Shown in pieces: positions 15,322 through 23,118 of a stretch of 28,600 bases of DNA (its first letter is position 1; every line of letters starts with the position of its first letter). This DNA is from GCA-002772825 sp964560655 (lineage in GTDB: Bacteria > Patescibacteriota > Minisyncoccia > GCA-002772825), in the NCBI GenBank assembly GCA_964560655.1, contig CAZLLR010000008.1, positions 1 through 28,600 of the forward strand, given 5' to 3'. The notes below the pieces were generated by a model. That model made no database searches, was not told where the DNA came from, and saw only the letters and a list, made by a program, of their open reading frames with translations. The translations under genes were made by a program, and so were the position numbers.

Positions 15322-15340
15322 AAACTAAGTTGCTTAGTTT
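15322..15340. terminator. Small hairpin overlapping the pilA stop codon
   Basis: AAACTAAG (15322-15329) pairs with CTTAGTTT (15333-15340) around a 3-nt loop. On the minus strand it is followed by a short T-run. With the stronger hairpin at 15284-15317 it forms a double stop after pilA. Confidence 0.5.
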
Positions 15341-15824
15341 ACGGAACTAGGTCATAAACTGGATCTGTTCCAGCAAAATCTGTTTTTGCTGTTCCGGATG
15401 CTTCATCAGGACATTGGTTTGTACCTGAACTTGCTGCAGCATCAGCATCATTTGTAAATATTCGATTATTAGCATCCTCAAGAGTCGAACCAATATGATA
15501 ACTTAGGCAACCTGCTCCGATTGGCGCATAAGCATAATTAGTCACCCCGGTCACCCCAGACGGAGGAGTTGGAAGAATTGAAATATAAGTAGGAACAAGG
15601 GCAGTTAAAACACTTGGGTATCCACCTTTACTATCATTATAAAGTTCAAGCGCTAACTGTAGACTTTTCACTTCAGAAATCCTTTTAGCGTCACGGGATT
15701 TCTTCCTAGCGCTGTTTAGAGATGCAAGTACAACAGATGAAAGAATACCGATGATCGCAATAACGACCAAAAGCTCAATCAAAGTAAAACCTTTTTTTCT
15801 ATTTTTTAACATATTATTTTTCAT
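15339..15824 (-). CDS. pilA: Major type IV pilin
   Basis: 161 aa. A short basic leader (MKNNMLKNRKKG) precedes FTLIELLVVIAIIGILSSVV, a classic pilin N-terminal helix with cleavage after Gly12 and Glu at +5. RKKSRDAKRISEVKSLQLALELYNDSKGGYP is the common bacterial pilin continuation. Two cysteines in the globular part (GAGCLSY and NQCPDE) could form the D-region disulfide. Unlike the four minor prepilins it lacks the palindromic element, and its GFTL codons (GGTTTTACT) do not contain GGGTTTAC. An alternative start at the ATG of residue 5 is possible. It has its own promoter and two downstream hairpins, so it is likely monocistronic and strongly expressed. Confidence 0.93.
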   Translation of the reverse strand: MKNNMLKNRKKGFTLIELLVVIAIIGILSSVVLASLNSARKKSRDAKRISEVKSLQLALELYNDSKGGYPSVLTALVPTYISILPTPPSGVTGVTNYAYAPIGAGCLSYHIGSTLEDANNRIFTNDADAAASSGTNQCPDEASGTAKTDFAGTDPVYDLVP

Positions 15825-15883
15825 TATTTATTAATTTTTTTAATGTGACTTATCGACCGATTAAATTATTATTTATATAAAGT

Positions 15884-15889
15884 ATTATA
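15884..15889 (-). promoter_or_regulatory. Probable -10 of pilA
   Basis: Minus strand TATAAT (CTATAAT context) lies about 60 nt before the pilA ATG in an AT-rich, gene-free stretch. The predicted 5' UTR of about 53 nt has no Shine-Dalgarno. The -35 is unclear. Confidence 0.45.
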
Positions 15890-15939
15890 GTATATAAAGC
15901 CTATAAATACTTAAAAACCGTGTGGATAACTAAAATCCT

Positions 15940-17148
15940 CTATATACCTGAAGAAATGTTGTAAATAGGGCCTATAATAGCTACCAGTAGGAATCCTACG
16001 AAAATAGCAAGTACAATAATCATCACCGGCTCTATAAGGCCTATCAAGTTCTTAATAGTGTTGTCAACTTCTCTCTTATAAAATTTAGCCATAGTCTCCA
16101 AGATGAAGCTAAGCTTACCCCCCTCTTCTCCTACACGAAGCATCTGTGGTACAAGAGCCGGTATCTCCTCATATCGCCGTAAAGACTCTGAGAGCGAACC
16201 TCCACCCTTTATAGAATCGGCAACATCTAATAGTATAGCGTGGTAAACCTTGTTTCCTACGACATCAGCAGTTATCTCAACAGCTTTTATCATCGGCACT
16301 CCACTGGAAAGAAGAGTCTGTAGGTTGTCTGTCAGACGTGCTACATAGATCTTCTTGTTGATCATACCTAAGATAGGAAGAGTTATCATCGCTTTAGCGA
16401 CAAAATATTGCCCATCCTCCGTCCTAACATAACGCCAAGCCACTATAGCACCTATAATAACAAGGATAAGCATATATAAAATATATGCTTGGAAAAAATT
16501 TCCTATACCCATGATTATCCGAGTGTACAATGGCACATCTTTACCAACTTCATCTAAGAGCACTCCTATCTTAGGTATGACAACGGTAAACATTAAGATC
16601 ATAACCCCAAAGAAGGCAAACACGACAAAAGCTGGGTAAAAAAGTGCTCTCTTGGCTTTTGAAGCCAACTCATAAGAACGCTCAAGATAATCAGCCAGAT
16701 AATTAAAAACCTCGTCTAATTTACCAGACTCTTCTCCAGACTTGACCATGTTTATAAAGAAATTTGAGAAGACCTTTGGGTGTTTCGCAAGAGCTCCCGA
16801 TATGGGCGCACCACCTTGTATATCAGCTACAATCTCCTCAAGATCCTCCTTTAAAAGACGACTTGATGTCTCACTAGCCAAAAGACGAAAAGAATCTAAA
16901 ATAGGGACCTTTGCTTCAAAAAGGGTAGCAATCTGCCTTGAAAAGATGACTACATCTTTAGTCTTCACTCTTTCAAAGATATTTATATTACGCTGAAAAA
17001 ATGGTAATGCATCTTTCTCTGGCTTTATAGAGAGGATAATAAGCCCCCTCCTTTGTAGAGAATTAATAGCAACTTCAATAGACGGAGCATCTAGACTCCC
17101 TGAACTCTTCTTTCCTTCTTTGTCGGTGGATTCATAAACGTAAAGCAT
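15940..17148 (-). CDS. pilC: Type IV pilus inner-membrane platform protein
   Basis: 402 aa, normal length for PilC/GspF. It forms the membrane core that the PilB and PilT motors turn to insert or remove pilins. An N-terminal YVYESTDKEGKKSSGSLDAPS strand region is followed by two GspF domains. The first contains IFSRQIATLFEAKVPILDSF and MVKSGEESGKLDEVFNYLADY; the second IYVARLTDNLQTLLSSGVPM and MLRVGEEGGKLSFILETMAKFY. Hydrophobic segments lie near 170-195, 215-240 and 370-395. It starts 10 bp after the pilT stop and is the last gene of the pilM-pilC unit. Confidence 0.96.
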   Translation of the reverse strand: MLYVYESTDKEGKKSSGSLDAPSIEVAINSLQRRGLIILSIKPEKDALPFFQRNINIFERVKTKDVVIFSRQIATLFEAKVPILDSFRLLASETSSRLLKEDLEEIVADIQGGAPISGALAKHPKVFSNFFINMVKSGEESGKLDEVFNYLADYLERSYELASKAKRALFYPAFVVFAFFGVMILMFTVVIPKIGVLLDEVGKDVPLYTRIIMGIGNFFQAYILYMLILVIIGAIVAWRYVRTEDGQYFVAKAMITLPILGMINKKIYVARLTDNLQTLLSSGVPMIKAVEITADVVGNKVYHAILLDVADSIKGGGSLSESLRRYEEIPALVPQMLRVGEEGGKLSFILETMAKFYKREVDNTIKNLIGLIEPVMIIVLAIFVGFLLVAIIGPIYNISSGI

Positions 17149-17158
17149 AGCAATATAA

Positions 17159-18223
17159 TTACATTAACCCCTCAAGACCATTTGGGTTTAACGAATAAGC
17201 ATAAGCGCTCTCTGTCGTAATCTCTCCCTGTCTTAAGAGAGAGGCAAGAGACCTGTTCAGACTCATCATCCCCTCTTCAAAGCCAGTCTCTATCACCAAA
17301 TCAATCTCATGTGTCCTATTCTCGCGGATAAGGTTCCTGACGGCATTGTTTGATATTAAAAGTTCATAGGCGGGTATAAGCCCACCTGAAACTCTAGGGA
17401 TAAGTCTCTGGGAAAATATACCTAAGAGAGCTCCTGAAAGCTGTAGTGAGATTTGCCCCTGCTGGTCAGATGGGAATGAATCTATGATACGATCAATTGT
17501 CTGAGAAGCATTATTAGTGTGAAGTGAAGAGAAGATAAGATGCCCTGTCTCAGCAGCAGTGACAGCTGTACTAATAGTCTCGCGGTCTCTCATCTCACCT
17601 ATCAAGCCAACATTAATATCTTGACGAAACATTGAACGAAGCGCTGTATGGAAATCTTGAGTATCACTTCTTATTTCTCTTTGGTCTATGATTGATTTAT
17701 CTTGAGTATATATATATTCAATAGGGTCTTCCACTGTGATAATGTGTTCTGCCCTATCATGGTTTATATAGTCAACCATTGCGGCAAGTGTGGTTGATTT
17801 ACCATGACCAACAGGGCCCACCACAAGAAAGAATCCTTGTTCTTTCTTAGTAAAATCAATAAGAGCTTCTGGTAAATGTAAGTCGGCAAGACTTTTTACA
17901 TTTGCCGGGATAAGCCTTAAAGCAGCACCTAAGAAGCCTCTTTGGAAAAAAGCATTCCCCCTAAAGCGCACTTTATCTTCAAAAGAAAAAGAAAAATCTA
18001 CTTCTTTTTCTTTCATTAAAATAGCTTCATCTTTATCTGAGAGCATCTCAAGCACCAAGCCCTTAACATCGTCAGGAGTAAGAATAGGTTTCTTGATAAG
18101 TGGGACTAATGCCCCAGAGATACGGAGAGTAGGGTGACGACCAACAGCAAGATGTAAGTCAGAGGCCCCCTCTTTTGCAACTATTAAAACTAAGTCGTTT
18201 AATTCTTTTTTATAATCATTCAT
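17159..18223 (-). CDS. pilT: Type IV pilus retraction ATPase
   Basis: 354 aa. PilT is the hexameric motor that depolymerises the pilus for twitching and DNA uptake. The PAS-like N-terminal domain has ASDLHLAVGRHPTLRISG. Walker A is GPVGHGKST (136-144), with His where Ser is usual. ITVEDPIEYIY is the Asp box, and IGEMRDRETISTAVTAAETGHL holds Walker B and the His box (SSLHTNNA). The AIRNLIRE-like PilT signature appears as AVRNLIRE. The segment before Walker B reads QDINVGLIGE rather than the usual QDPDVILVGE. Two bases separate it from the response regulator, and AAGGGGA lies upstream as a possible Shine-Dalgarno. Confidence 0.94.
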   Translation of the reverse strand: MNDYKKELNDLVLIVAKEGASDLHLAVGRHPTLRISGALVPLIKKPILTPDDVKGLVLEMLSDKDEAILMKEKEVDFSFSFEDKVRFRGNAFFQRGFLGAALRLIPANVKSLADLHLPEALIDFTKKEQGFFLVVGPVGHGKSTTLAAMVDYINHDRAEHIITVEDPIEYIYTQDKSIIDQREIRSDTQDFHTALRSMFRQDINVGLIGEMRDRETISTAVTAAETGHLIFSSLHTNNASQTIDRIIDSFPSDQQGQISLQLSGALLGIFSQRLIPRVSGGLIPAYELLISNNAVRNLIRENRTHEIDLVIETGFEEGMMSLNRSLASLLRQGEITTESAYAYSLNPNGLEGLM

Positions 18224-18225
18224 TT

Positions 18226-18666
18226 TTATTTTTCCCCTTCCTGTGTGGCACCAGTATCGCCTTCGACAGGTGGATTAGTTTTCTTTTTTAATAATAGATC
18301 CTCTACCTTTTTGGCTATCTCGCTTGGGGTAAAATATGCTTTTACTACATAATCATCAACCTTCAAATCAAGCCCCTTTTGGATATCTTCCTTTTGCCCA
18401 AGGTTTGTAAGAATGACGATGATAGATCCTGTGAGCAAATTCTCATCCCTGATCTTCTTTAGAAGTTCGAATCCATCCATCTTTGGCATCACTATATCAA
18501 GGAGCATTATGTCAGGAGAAAAACCCTGCTTTATCTTATCTAAAGCTTCCGAGCCACTCATTGCGATTTCGACTTTATATCCTTTCTCTCTAAATTTGAC
18601 TGAATACACATCGAGGATAAACTCGTCATCATCTACTATAAAAACTGAAATTTGTTTTTCTTCCAT
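18226..18666 (-). CDS. Response regulator (receiver domain only)
   Basis: 146 aa from the ATG at 18666. CheY-like receiver: acidic pocket Asp12/Asp13 (VDDDE), phospho-acceptor Asp57 in MLLDIVMPKMDG, conserved Thr87 and Lys109. A short disordered C-terminal tail follows (NPPVEGDTGATQEGEK); there is no output domain. It probably acts by protein contact, perhaps on the pilus motors between which it is encoded. A longer frame opens at 18702, but the ATG at 18666 starts directly at the receiver fold and sits 6 nt after a TATAAT, so it is preferred. That promoter overlaps the pilB stop codon. No cognate kinase is in the window. Confidence 0.9.
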   Translation of the reverse strand: MEEKQISVFIVDDDEFILDVYSVKFREKGYKVEIAMSGSEALDKIKQGFSPDIMLLDIVMPKMDGFELLKKIRDENLLTGSIIVILTNLGQKEDIQKGLDLKVDDYVVKAYFTPSEIAKKVEDLLLKKKTNPPVEGDTGATQEGEK

Positions 18667-18672
18667 ACTAAA

Positions 18673-18702
18673 ATTATACCTTATATATCTCTTCAAATCC
18701 AA
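18673..18702 (-). promoter_or_regulatory. Internal promoter for the response regulator, inside the end of pilB
   Basis: Minus strand TTGGAT (18697-18702), 18 bp, TATAAT (18673-18678), 6 nt, ATG. The stop codon of pilB is part of the -10. Predicts a leaderless response-regulator/pilT/pilC mRNA. Confidence 0.5.
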
Positions 18703-20371
18703 TAGTCCCTTCTAAGACCTTAAGGACTGCGTCCTCCCTCATAGTTAACATGCCACTTGCACGTGCTTTTACTCTGATCTCATTCTCAACAGGATTATTC
18801 ACAATAGCCTCTTCTATCTCTTTAGTTTTTTCAAACATTTCAAAAACAGCAGCTCTCCCTCTTGTACCCCTTGGACAAGATGACGAAGGCATGGATTGAT
18901 AGATCTTATCAGGAATTTTTATCTCTTCTCTTGCTCCAGCAGGGACTCTTTCTAATTCCTTTTCTATTTTTCCTCGCAATAAATCTGTCATCGGCATCTC
19001 TTTCTTAGACTCGGGACAGAGTGTCTGGACAAGCCTTTGACCTATAGCCAAGACTAGCGTCGGAGCAAGAAGATAAGGGTCAACTCCCATATCAATCAGA
19101 CGAGGTATCACACCGACGGCACTATTAGTGTGGAGAGTAGATAACACGAGGTGACCTGTTAGCGCAGCTTGTATGGCAAGCTGTGCTGTTTCTTTATCCC
19201 TTATCTCTCCTACCATTATGATGTCTGGGTCTTGCCTCAAGACAGAACGGAGTCCATTGGCAAAAGTATAACCTATCTCAGGTCTTACCTGAGACTGACT
19301 TATACCTTCAACATTATACTCTACAGGATCCTCAAGCGAGATTATGTTATTTTTCTCCCTATCTAAAGTTTGAAGCATAGCATATAAAGTAGTCGTCTTA
19401 CCGGAGCCGGTAGGTCCAGTGAGAAGGATCATGCCATATGGACTCTTGATAGCGTTCTTAACCACCTCAAGATTCCGACCTGAAAAGCCCACTTCTTCAA
19501 GGGATTTAACACCCTTATCTCGGTCTAAGATACGTATCACTACCTTCTCTCCAAAAAAAGTAGGAAAAGTAGATACACGAAAATCAACTTGTCTGCCCTC
19601 CATTTTCACAGAAAAACGCCCATCTTGCGGTTTTCTTTTTTCGTCAATCTTAAGATTTGAGAGAATTTTTATCCTTGCCACTACAGAGTCGTGGACATTT
19701 GAAGGAAGGAGTAAGCTTGTGTATAAAACTCCATCTTCACGAAAGCGAACTTTTAATTTATCAGCCCATGGCTCAATATGAATATCCGAAGCATTTCCTT
19801 CTGTAGCATGACGCAATATAACAGCCACCATTTTCGTAATAGGAGCATCTTCTACAATTTCACCAGAAGATGTTTCCATTCCATCCTTCAAGATGGAAGC
19901 AATGGGATCTACTTCAATCTCTCCGAGAACTTTCGTAACTTCCCCTTTAAAGCCCTTATAAGCATCAAGCACTATATTAAAGTCAGACTGAGAAATAAGG
20001 AAGATTTTAAAAGATATATTAAGCTTGGAAACTATAAATTGAATGGCTTCTCTTGAGTTTATATCTTGAGGGTCAACCATTCCAACCTCTAAGACACTAT
20101 CGTTTATCTCTAATGGCACCATTTTGTATTGCCGTGCCGTTTCTTCAGGAATAAGCTTTAATACATCAAAAGAAATTAAGCTTTTGTTTACCTCTTTTAT
20201 CGGCACCCCGATATCCTTCCCTTTGGCTTCAACTATTTTTTCTTCACTTACACCTTTAACGATAAGAGCTTGATCCAAGCTAAGTCCACTTTTTTCCATC
20301 TCTGAATAAACACTAGCAAGCTCGTCTTGTTTTATAGAATTATTCTTAACTAATACATCAATAAAGCTCAT
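18674..20371 (-). CDS. pilB: Type IV pilus assembly ATPase
   Basis: 565 aa. PilB powers pilus extension. The N-terminal MshEN/T2SSE-like region is about 1-145. ASDIHIEPW (194-202) begins the N2 domain. Walker A is GPTGSGKTT (319-327); the Asp box ISLEDPVEYNVEGISQSQV, Walker B IIMVGEIRDKETA and His box STLHTNSA follow. The usual tetra-cysteine zinc site in the C-terminal domain is degenerate: only Cys452 (TLCPESKKE) and Cys499 (SSSCPRGTRGR) remain, each lacking its partner. Its stop overlaps an internal promoter for the response regulator. Confidence 0.95.
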   Translation of the reverse strand: MSFIDVLVKNNSIKQDELASVYSEMEKSGLSLDQALIVKGVSEEKIVEAKGKDIGVPIKEVNKSLISFDVLKLIPEETARQYKMVPLEINDSVLEVGMVDPQDINSREAIQFIVSKLNISFKIFLISQSDFNIVLDAYKGFKGEVTKVLGEIEVDPIASILKDGMETSSGEIVEDAPITKMVAVILRHATEGNASDIHIEPWADKLKVRFREDGVLYTSLLLPSNVHDSVVARIKILSNLKIDEKRKPQDGRFSVKMEGRQVDFRVSTFPTFFGEKVVIRILDRDKGVKSLEEVGFSGRNLEVVKNAIKSPYGMILLTGPTGSGKTTTLYAMLQTLDREKNNIISLEDPVEYNVEGISQSQVRPEIGYTFANGLRSVLRQDPDIIMVGEIRDKETAQLAIQAALTGHLVLSTLHTNSAVGVIPRLIDMGVDPYLLAPTLVLAIGQRLVQTLCPESKKEMPMTDLLRGKIEKELERVPAGAREEIKIPDKIYQSMPSSSCPRGTRGRAAVFEMFEKTKEIEEAIVNNPVENEIRVKARASGMLTMREDAVLKVLEGTIGFEEIYKV

Positions 20372-20417
20372 ATTTAACTAAAATAGCGCAAAAAATAAAT
20401 AAAATTCTCCAAATACT

Positions 20418-20762
20418 TTATATACCAATCGGTCTAAAAGGATTTAAGCGCCCTTTCTCCTCATACGGGAGCTCTTGAGAAAAATCAATCAAACCCTGAA
20501 ATACTTCTTGCTTAAAAAAGCCAGTATCAAGTTTAATAGACCGAAGAACGTTAAGGGTCTTAAGAAGATCTTTTCCAGCCTTAGAAATATTAGGTTCTTG
20601 TCCAGGTCCTTCAGACATAATGCCAGTATCTGCACCTAAGACGAAATATTGATTATCAACAGGCTTCTTCCCTAGGTAATAAAAATAAACTAAAGCCCCA
20701 AAGACAATAATAACTATTATAAGAATGAGGGGTAATATTTTTTTTTGATTTTTTATAATCAT
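20418..20762 (-). CDS. Small membrane protein in the pilus operon, unknown
   Basis: 114 aa. A short basic N-terminus and one transmembrane helix (about 9-29, ending YFYYLG) are followed by a roughly 80-residue extracytoplasmic part rich in charged residues, with FFKQEVFQGLIDFSQELPYEEKGRLNPFRPIGI at the C-terminus (quoted in part: RLNPFRPIG). It lies directly after pilO, where PilP sits in Gram-negative loci. I see no PilP lipobox or HQ1-like sequence, so I do not name it. The ending NPFRPIG recalls a short linear tail more than a folded domain. Probably part of the PilM/N/O platform. Confidence 0.6.
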   Translation of the reverse strand: MIIKNQKKILPLILIIVIIVFGALVYFYYLGKKPVDNQYFVLGADTGIMSEGPGQEPNISKAGKDLLKTLNVLRSIKLDTGFFKQEVFQGLIDFSQELPYEEKGRLNPFRPIGI

Positions 20763-20775
20763 AATTTAAATTAAT

Positions 20776-21321
20776 TTATTTCTTAGAGTAAGTTTTTATT
20801 CTCATACTATATTCATACTGATCATCCTCCCCTGAAGAGAAAGAAAGGCTCTCTATATCCATTATCCTTAAATCATTCTCAAGGTCGCTGACAAAAGAGA
20901 GAAATGGTCTATAAGAACCCATAAAAGAAAGATCTAAATAAATAGCATCAAAGACACTTTCTTTTGCCAATAACGCTCTGCTATTTTTACTATCCGCGCT
21001 TGAGATATCGACCTGAATGTCCTTAAGGGAAAAACCATGCTTCTTTATAAGGTTCTCTATTTCTACAACAAGTTCCATCTTCTCAACATTAGAAGGGATA
21101 AGTTTATCTAGTCTTATTAAGTCACTGTCTGGGATATCGTTATATATTTTTATTAGATTATCTCTGTCTTCCATAAGCTTCCTAGAGTTTTCAAGGGCGG
21201 TATTAAAATCTCTTTTCTCTACACTTTTTTGAGTAATGTCTTCCCAATTTTTCTTTACTGGTCCTAAGAAGACGACTATCGCTGTCCCCAAGAAAAGTAT
21301 TGAGAAAATAATTTTTATCAT
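20776..21321 (-). CDS. pilO: PilO-like alignment complex protein
   Basis: 181 aa. One N-terminal transmembrane helix (about 2-20), a coiled-coil stretch with SRKLMEDRDNLIKIYNDIPD, and then a ferredoxin-like domain typical of PilO/GspM: the LIPSNVEKMELVVEIENLIKKHG helix, VDISSAD, and SFMGSYRPFLSFVSDLENDLRIMDIESLSF. The last matches the PilO core pattern (G-x-Y-x-x-h-x-x-F-h-x-x-h-E). It pairs with PilN and links PilM to the envelope side of the machine. It starts 1 bp after the pilN stop, so translation is coupled. Confidence 0.85.
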   Translation of the reverse strand: MIKIIFSILFLGTAIVVFLGPVKKNWEDITQKSVEKRDFNTALENSRKLMEDRDNLIKIYNDIPDSDLIRLDKLIPSNVEKMELVVEIENLIKKHGFSLKDIQVDISSADSKNSRALLAKESVFDAIYLDLSFMGSYRPFLSFVSDLENDLRIMDIESLSFSSGEDDQYEYSMRIKTYSKK

Positions 21322-21322
21322 A

Positions 21323-21895
21323 TTAATTATTATTTATTGAATTATTTAATGAAAGATAAGAAAAAAATGAAGGGATAAATTCTATCTTAGTATCAAAGGT
21401 GACCGTACCACCTTCTCCTAAAGAAAAACTCGAAATATCTACAGATACTACATTAGGATCTCCCTTAAAAGCCTTTACTTGATTAGCGACTGAAGAGTAG
21501 CTTTTTGCTACTCCATTTAATGTTACTTCATTAGATCCATCATAATTAAAAGCTGTGAGTGAGACATTTTTCAAAGTATTTTCCTCCAAGTATGCAAAGA
21601 GTCCACTTAAATAACCATGTCCATCAAGAAGTTTCTTACCGAGTTCAATCTTAGAAGAGACATCATAAAGTTCAGAAATAAAAGCATCATCAAAAGACTC
21701 TTTAGTTTTATTTAAAGAACTATCTAAGATGTCAATCTGCTTACTGAGGAGATCTTTATAGAGGTATGTTCCACCAAAGACCAACAAAGAGATAGCAAAC
21801 ATAATCCCAGAAAAAACTATCACCACTCCAGGGCCTTGACCTCGATAGACTTTTTTCTTATTTTCTTTTTGGGGAATAAAAGATATCTTTTCCAT
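21323..21895 (-). CDS. pilN: PilN-like alignment complex protein
   Basis: 190 aa. The cytoplasmic N-terminus contains SFIPQKENKK, a plausible counterpart of the PilM-binding INLLP motif of PilN. The transmembrane helix is at about 22-46. A coiled coil (SKQIDILDSSLNKTKESFD) and a ferredoxin-like domain follow, with LSGLFAYLEENTLKNVSLTAFNYDG and the VTLNGVAKSYSSVANQVKAFK strand-helix that is typical of PilN. Located between pilM and pilO, as in most T4P loci. Confidence 0.87.
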   Translation of the reverse strand: MEKISFIPQKENKKKVYRGQGPGVVIVFSGIMFAISLLVFGGTYLYKDLLSKQIDILDSSLNKTKESFDDAFISELYDVSSKIELGKKLLDGHGYLSGLFAYLEENTLKNVSLTAFNYDGSNEVTLNGVAKSYSSVANQVKAFKGDPNVVSVDISSFSLGEGGTVTFDTKIEFIPSFFSYLSLNNSINNN

Positions 21896-21912
21896 ACTAC
21901 TTATATTTTATA

Positions 21913-23073
21913 TTATTCTTCAAATCCACGCAAAGCAAGACCAAGGGAAACACCGAAACTTGGACCGGTTTTCTTCAGCGCTGGCTCCAGGAAAGCCGGG
22001 AATTCAGTCTTAGAGAAAGGGTCTGCATTGCTCGTCTCTATACCAAAATTATTAACAACTTCATCTGTTAATCCAGTTAACAGTGCTCCTCCTCCCGATA
22101 ATACAATACGACTTACTACTCTTTTATACTTTTTCTGGTAGTCGAGTATTGCCCTATTGACTTCAGAAAATATATATTGCAAAATAGGCTTCATCACATC
22201 TACAAATTCCTTATGTTCAGGCTTTAGCGAAAGCCCTATCTCTTTTTTCATATCTTCGGCTCTGTCAAACTCGATATTAAGCGAATGAGAGATAGCTAAA
22301 GTCAAATCCTGAGACCCTTTGTTTATGGTATGTACCATACGAACCATCCCATGGTCCACTATCGCTATCTTGGTCGCTGAGGCGCCAAAATCTACGACAA
22401 GTATCGGTGATATCTCTCGACTTAGCGAAGAGTGGACTGAGCTAAATATCTCAATCTCAAAACTCTCAAGCTCAATACCGAGTTTAGTTATTATCCTTTT
22501 ATATTGATCCACTGTATCTTTGTGAATAGCAACAAGAAGTACACTTATCATCTTCTTTTTCTCCACACTATTCTCATCTGAATTATTATCATCATCGTCT
22601 TCATCGTCGCCACCTGACCCAGATAGACCATCATCATTGTTGTCAGGTAGGAGCTTCCAATCAAAAACTGTCTCGGATATAGGGACTGGAATATATCTCC
22701 TTGCTTCAATCTTGATTATCTCCTCTATGTTCTTGCCAGGAACTATGGGTAAACTTATAGTCGTGACAAAACTAGCACTTAAAGGAATGGATATGGCTGC
22801 TTTTTTTGTCTTAACGTTAGACTCTTTCAATAAGTCAGTTATAGCCTCTATCATCTTCTCTTCAGAGAGTACCACTGATTGACCGGCTTTCTTCTCAGCA
22901 TAAGGACCGACAGACAATTCGCCATAAGTCTGAAGCACCGCCCTCTCTTTATCTTTCTTTATCTGGACTACTTTAAAAGAAGCTGACCCAAGATCAAGAC
23001 CTAAAACACCTCGGTCTTTACCACCAAATTGCTTTAACACCGACGATAAACTATTACTTAAAGAAAATGTCAT
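21913..23073 (-). CDS. pilM: Actin-like pilus assembly protein PilM with an acidic insert
   Basis: 386 aa. PilM is a cytoplasmic actin-fold protein that recruits PilN. Visible: phosphate-1 motif GLDLGSASFKVVQI (25-38), the first-half segment IEEIIKIEARRYIPVPISE, phosphate-2 VVDFGASATKIAIV, and adenosine motif VLSGGGALLTGL. An Asp/Asn/Ser-rich low-complexity insert (about 144-173) sits after FDWKLLP and makes the protein about 30 residues longer than usual. First gene of the pilM-N-O-B-T-C unit. Its promoter lies in the 45-bp gap shared with divergent comF. Confidence 0.92.
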   Translation of the reverse strand: MTFSLSNSLSSVLKQFGGKDRGVLGLDLGSASFKVVQIKKDKERAVLQTYGELSVGPYAEKKAGQSVVLSEEKMIEAITDLLKESNVKTKKAAISIPLSASFVTTISLPIVPGKNIEEIIKIEARRYIPVPISETVFDWKLLPDNNDDGLSGSGGDDEDDDDNNSDENSVEKKKMISVLLVAIHKDTVDQYKRIITKLGIELESFEIEIFSSVHSSLSREISPILVVDFGASATKIAIVDHGMVRMVHTINKGSQDLTLAISHSLNIEFDRAEDMKKEIGLSLKPEHKEFVDVMKPILQYIFSEVNRAILDYQKKYKRVVSRIVLSGGGALLTGLTDEVVNNFGIETSNADPFSKTEFPAFLEPALKKTGPSFGVSLGLALRGFEE

Positions 23074-23096
23074 TAGGTTTTTTAAATTTAATTTAT

Positions 23097-23105
23097 ATTA
23101 TACCA
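23097..23105 (-). promoter_or_regulatory. Extended -10 promoter of the pil operon
   Basis: Minus strand TGG-TATAAT, 23 nt before the pilM ATG. It touches, back to back, the -10 of comF on the other strand. Confidence 0.6.
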
Positions 23106-23111
23106 TATAAA
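23106..23111 (+). promoter_or_regulatory. -10 promoter of comF
   Basis: TATAAA ends 7 nt before the comF ATG; the predicted transcript is leaderless. The -35 is weak. The two divergent -10 elements are adjacent, so RNA polymerase cannot occupy both at once. Confidence 0.45.
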
Positions 23112-23118
23112 GATAACT

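Noticed and set aside
15841..15939. Possible small gene between pilC and pilA
   Set aside because: No open frame of useful length; the stretch fits a promoter and 5' UTR of pilA.
18667..18702. Longer start for the response regulator overlapping pilB
   Set aside because: It adds residues outside the receiver fold; the ATG at 18666 has a well-placed promoter.
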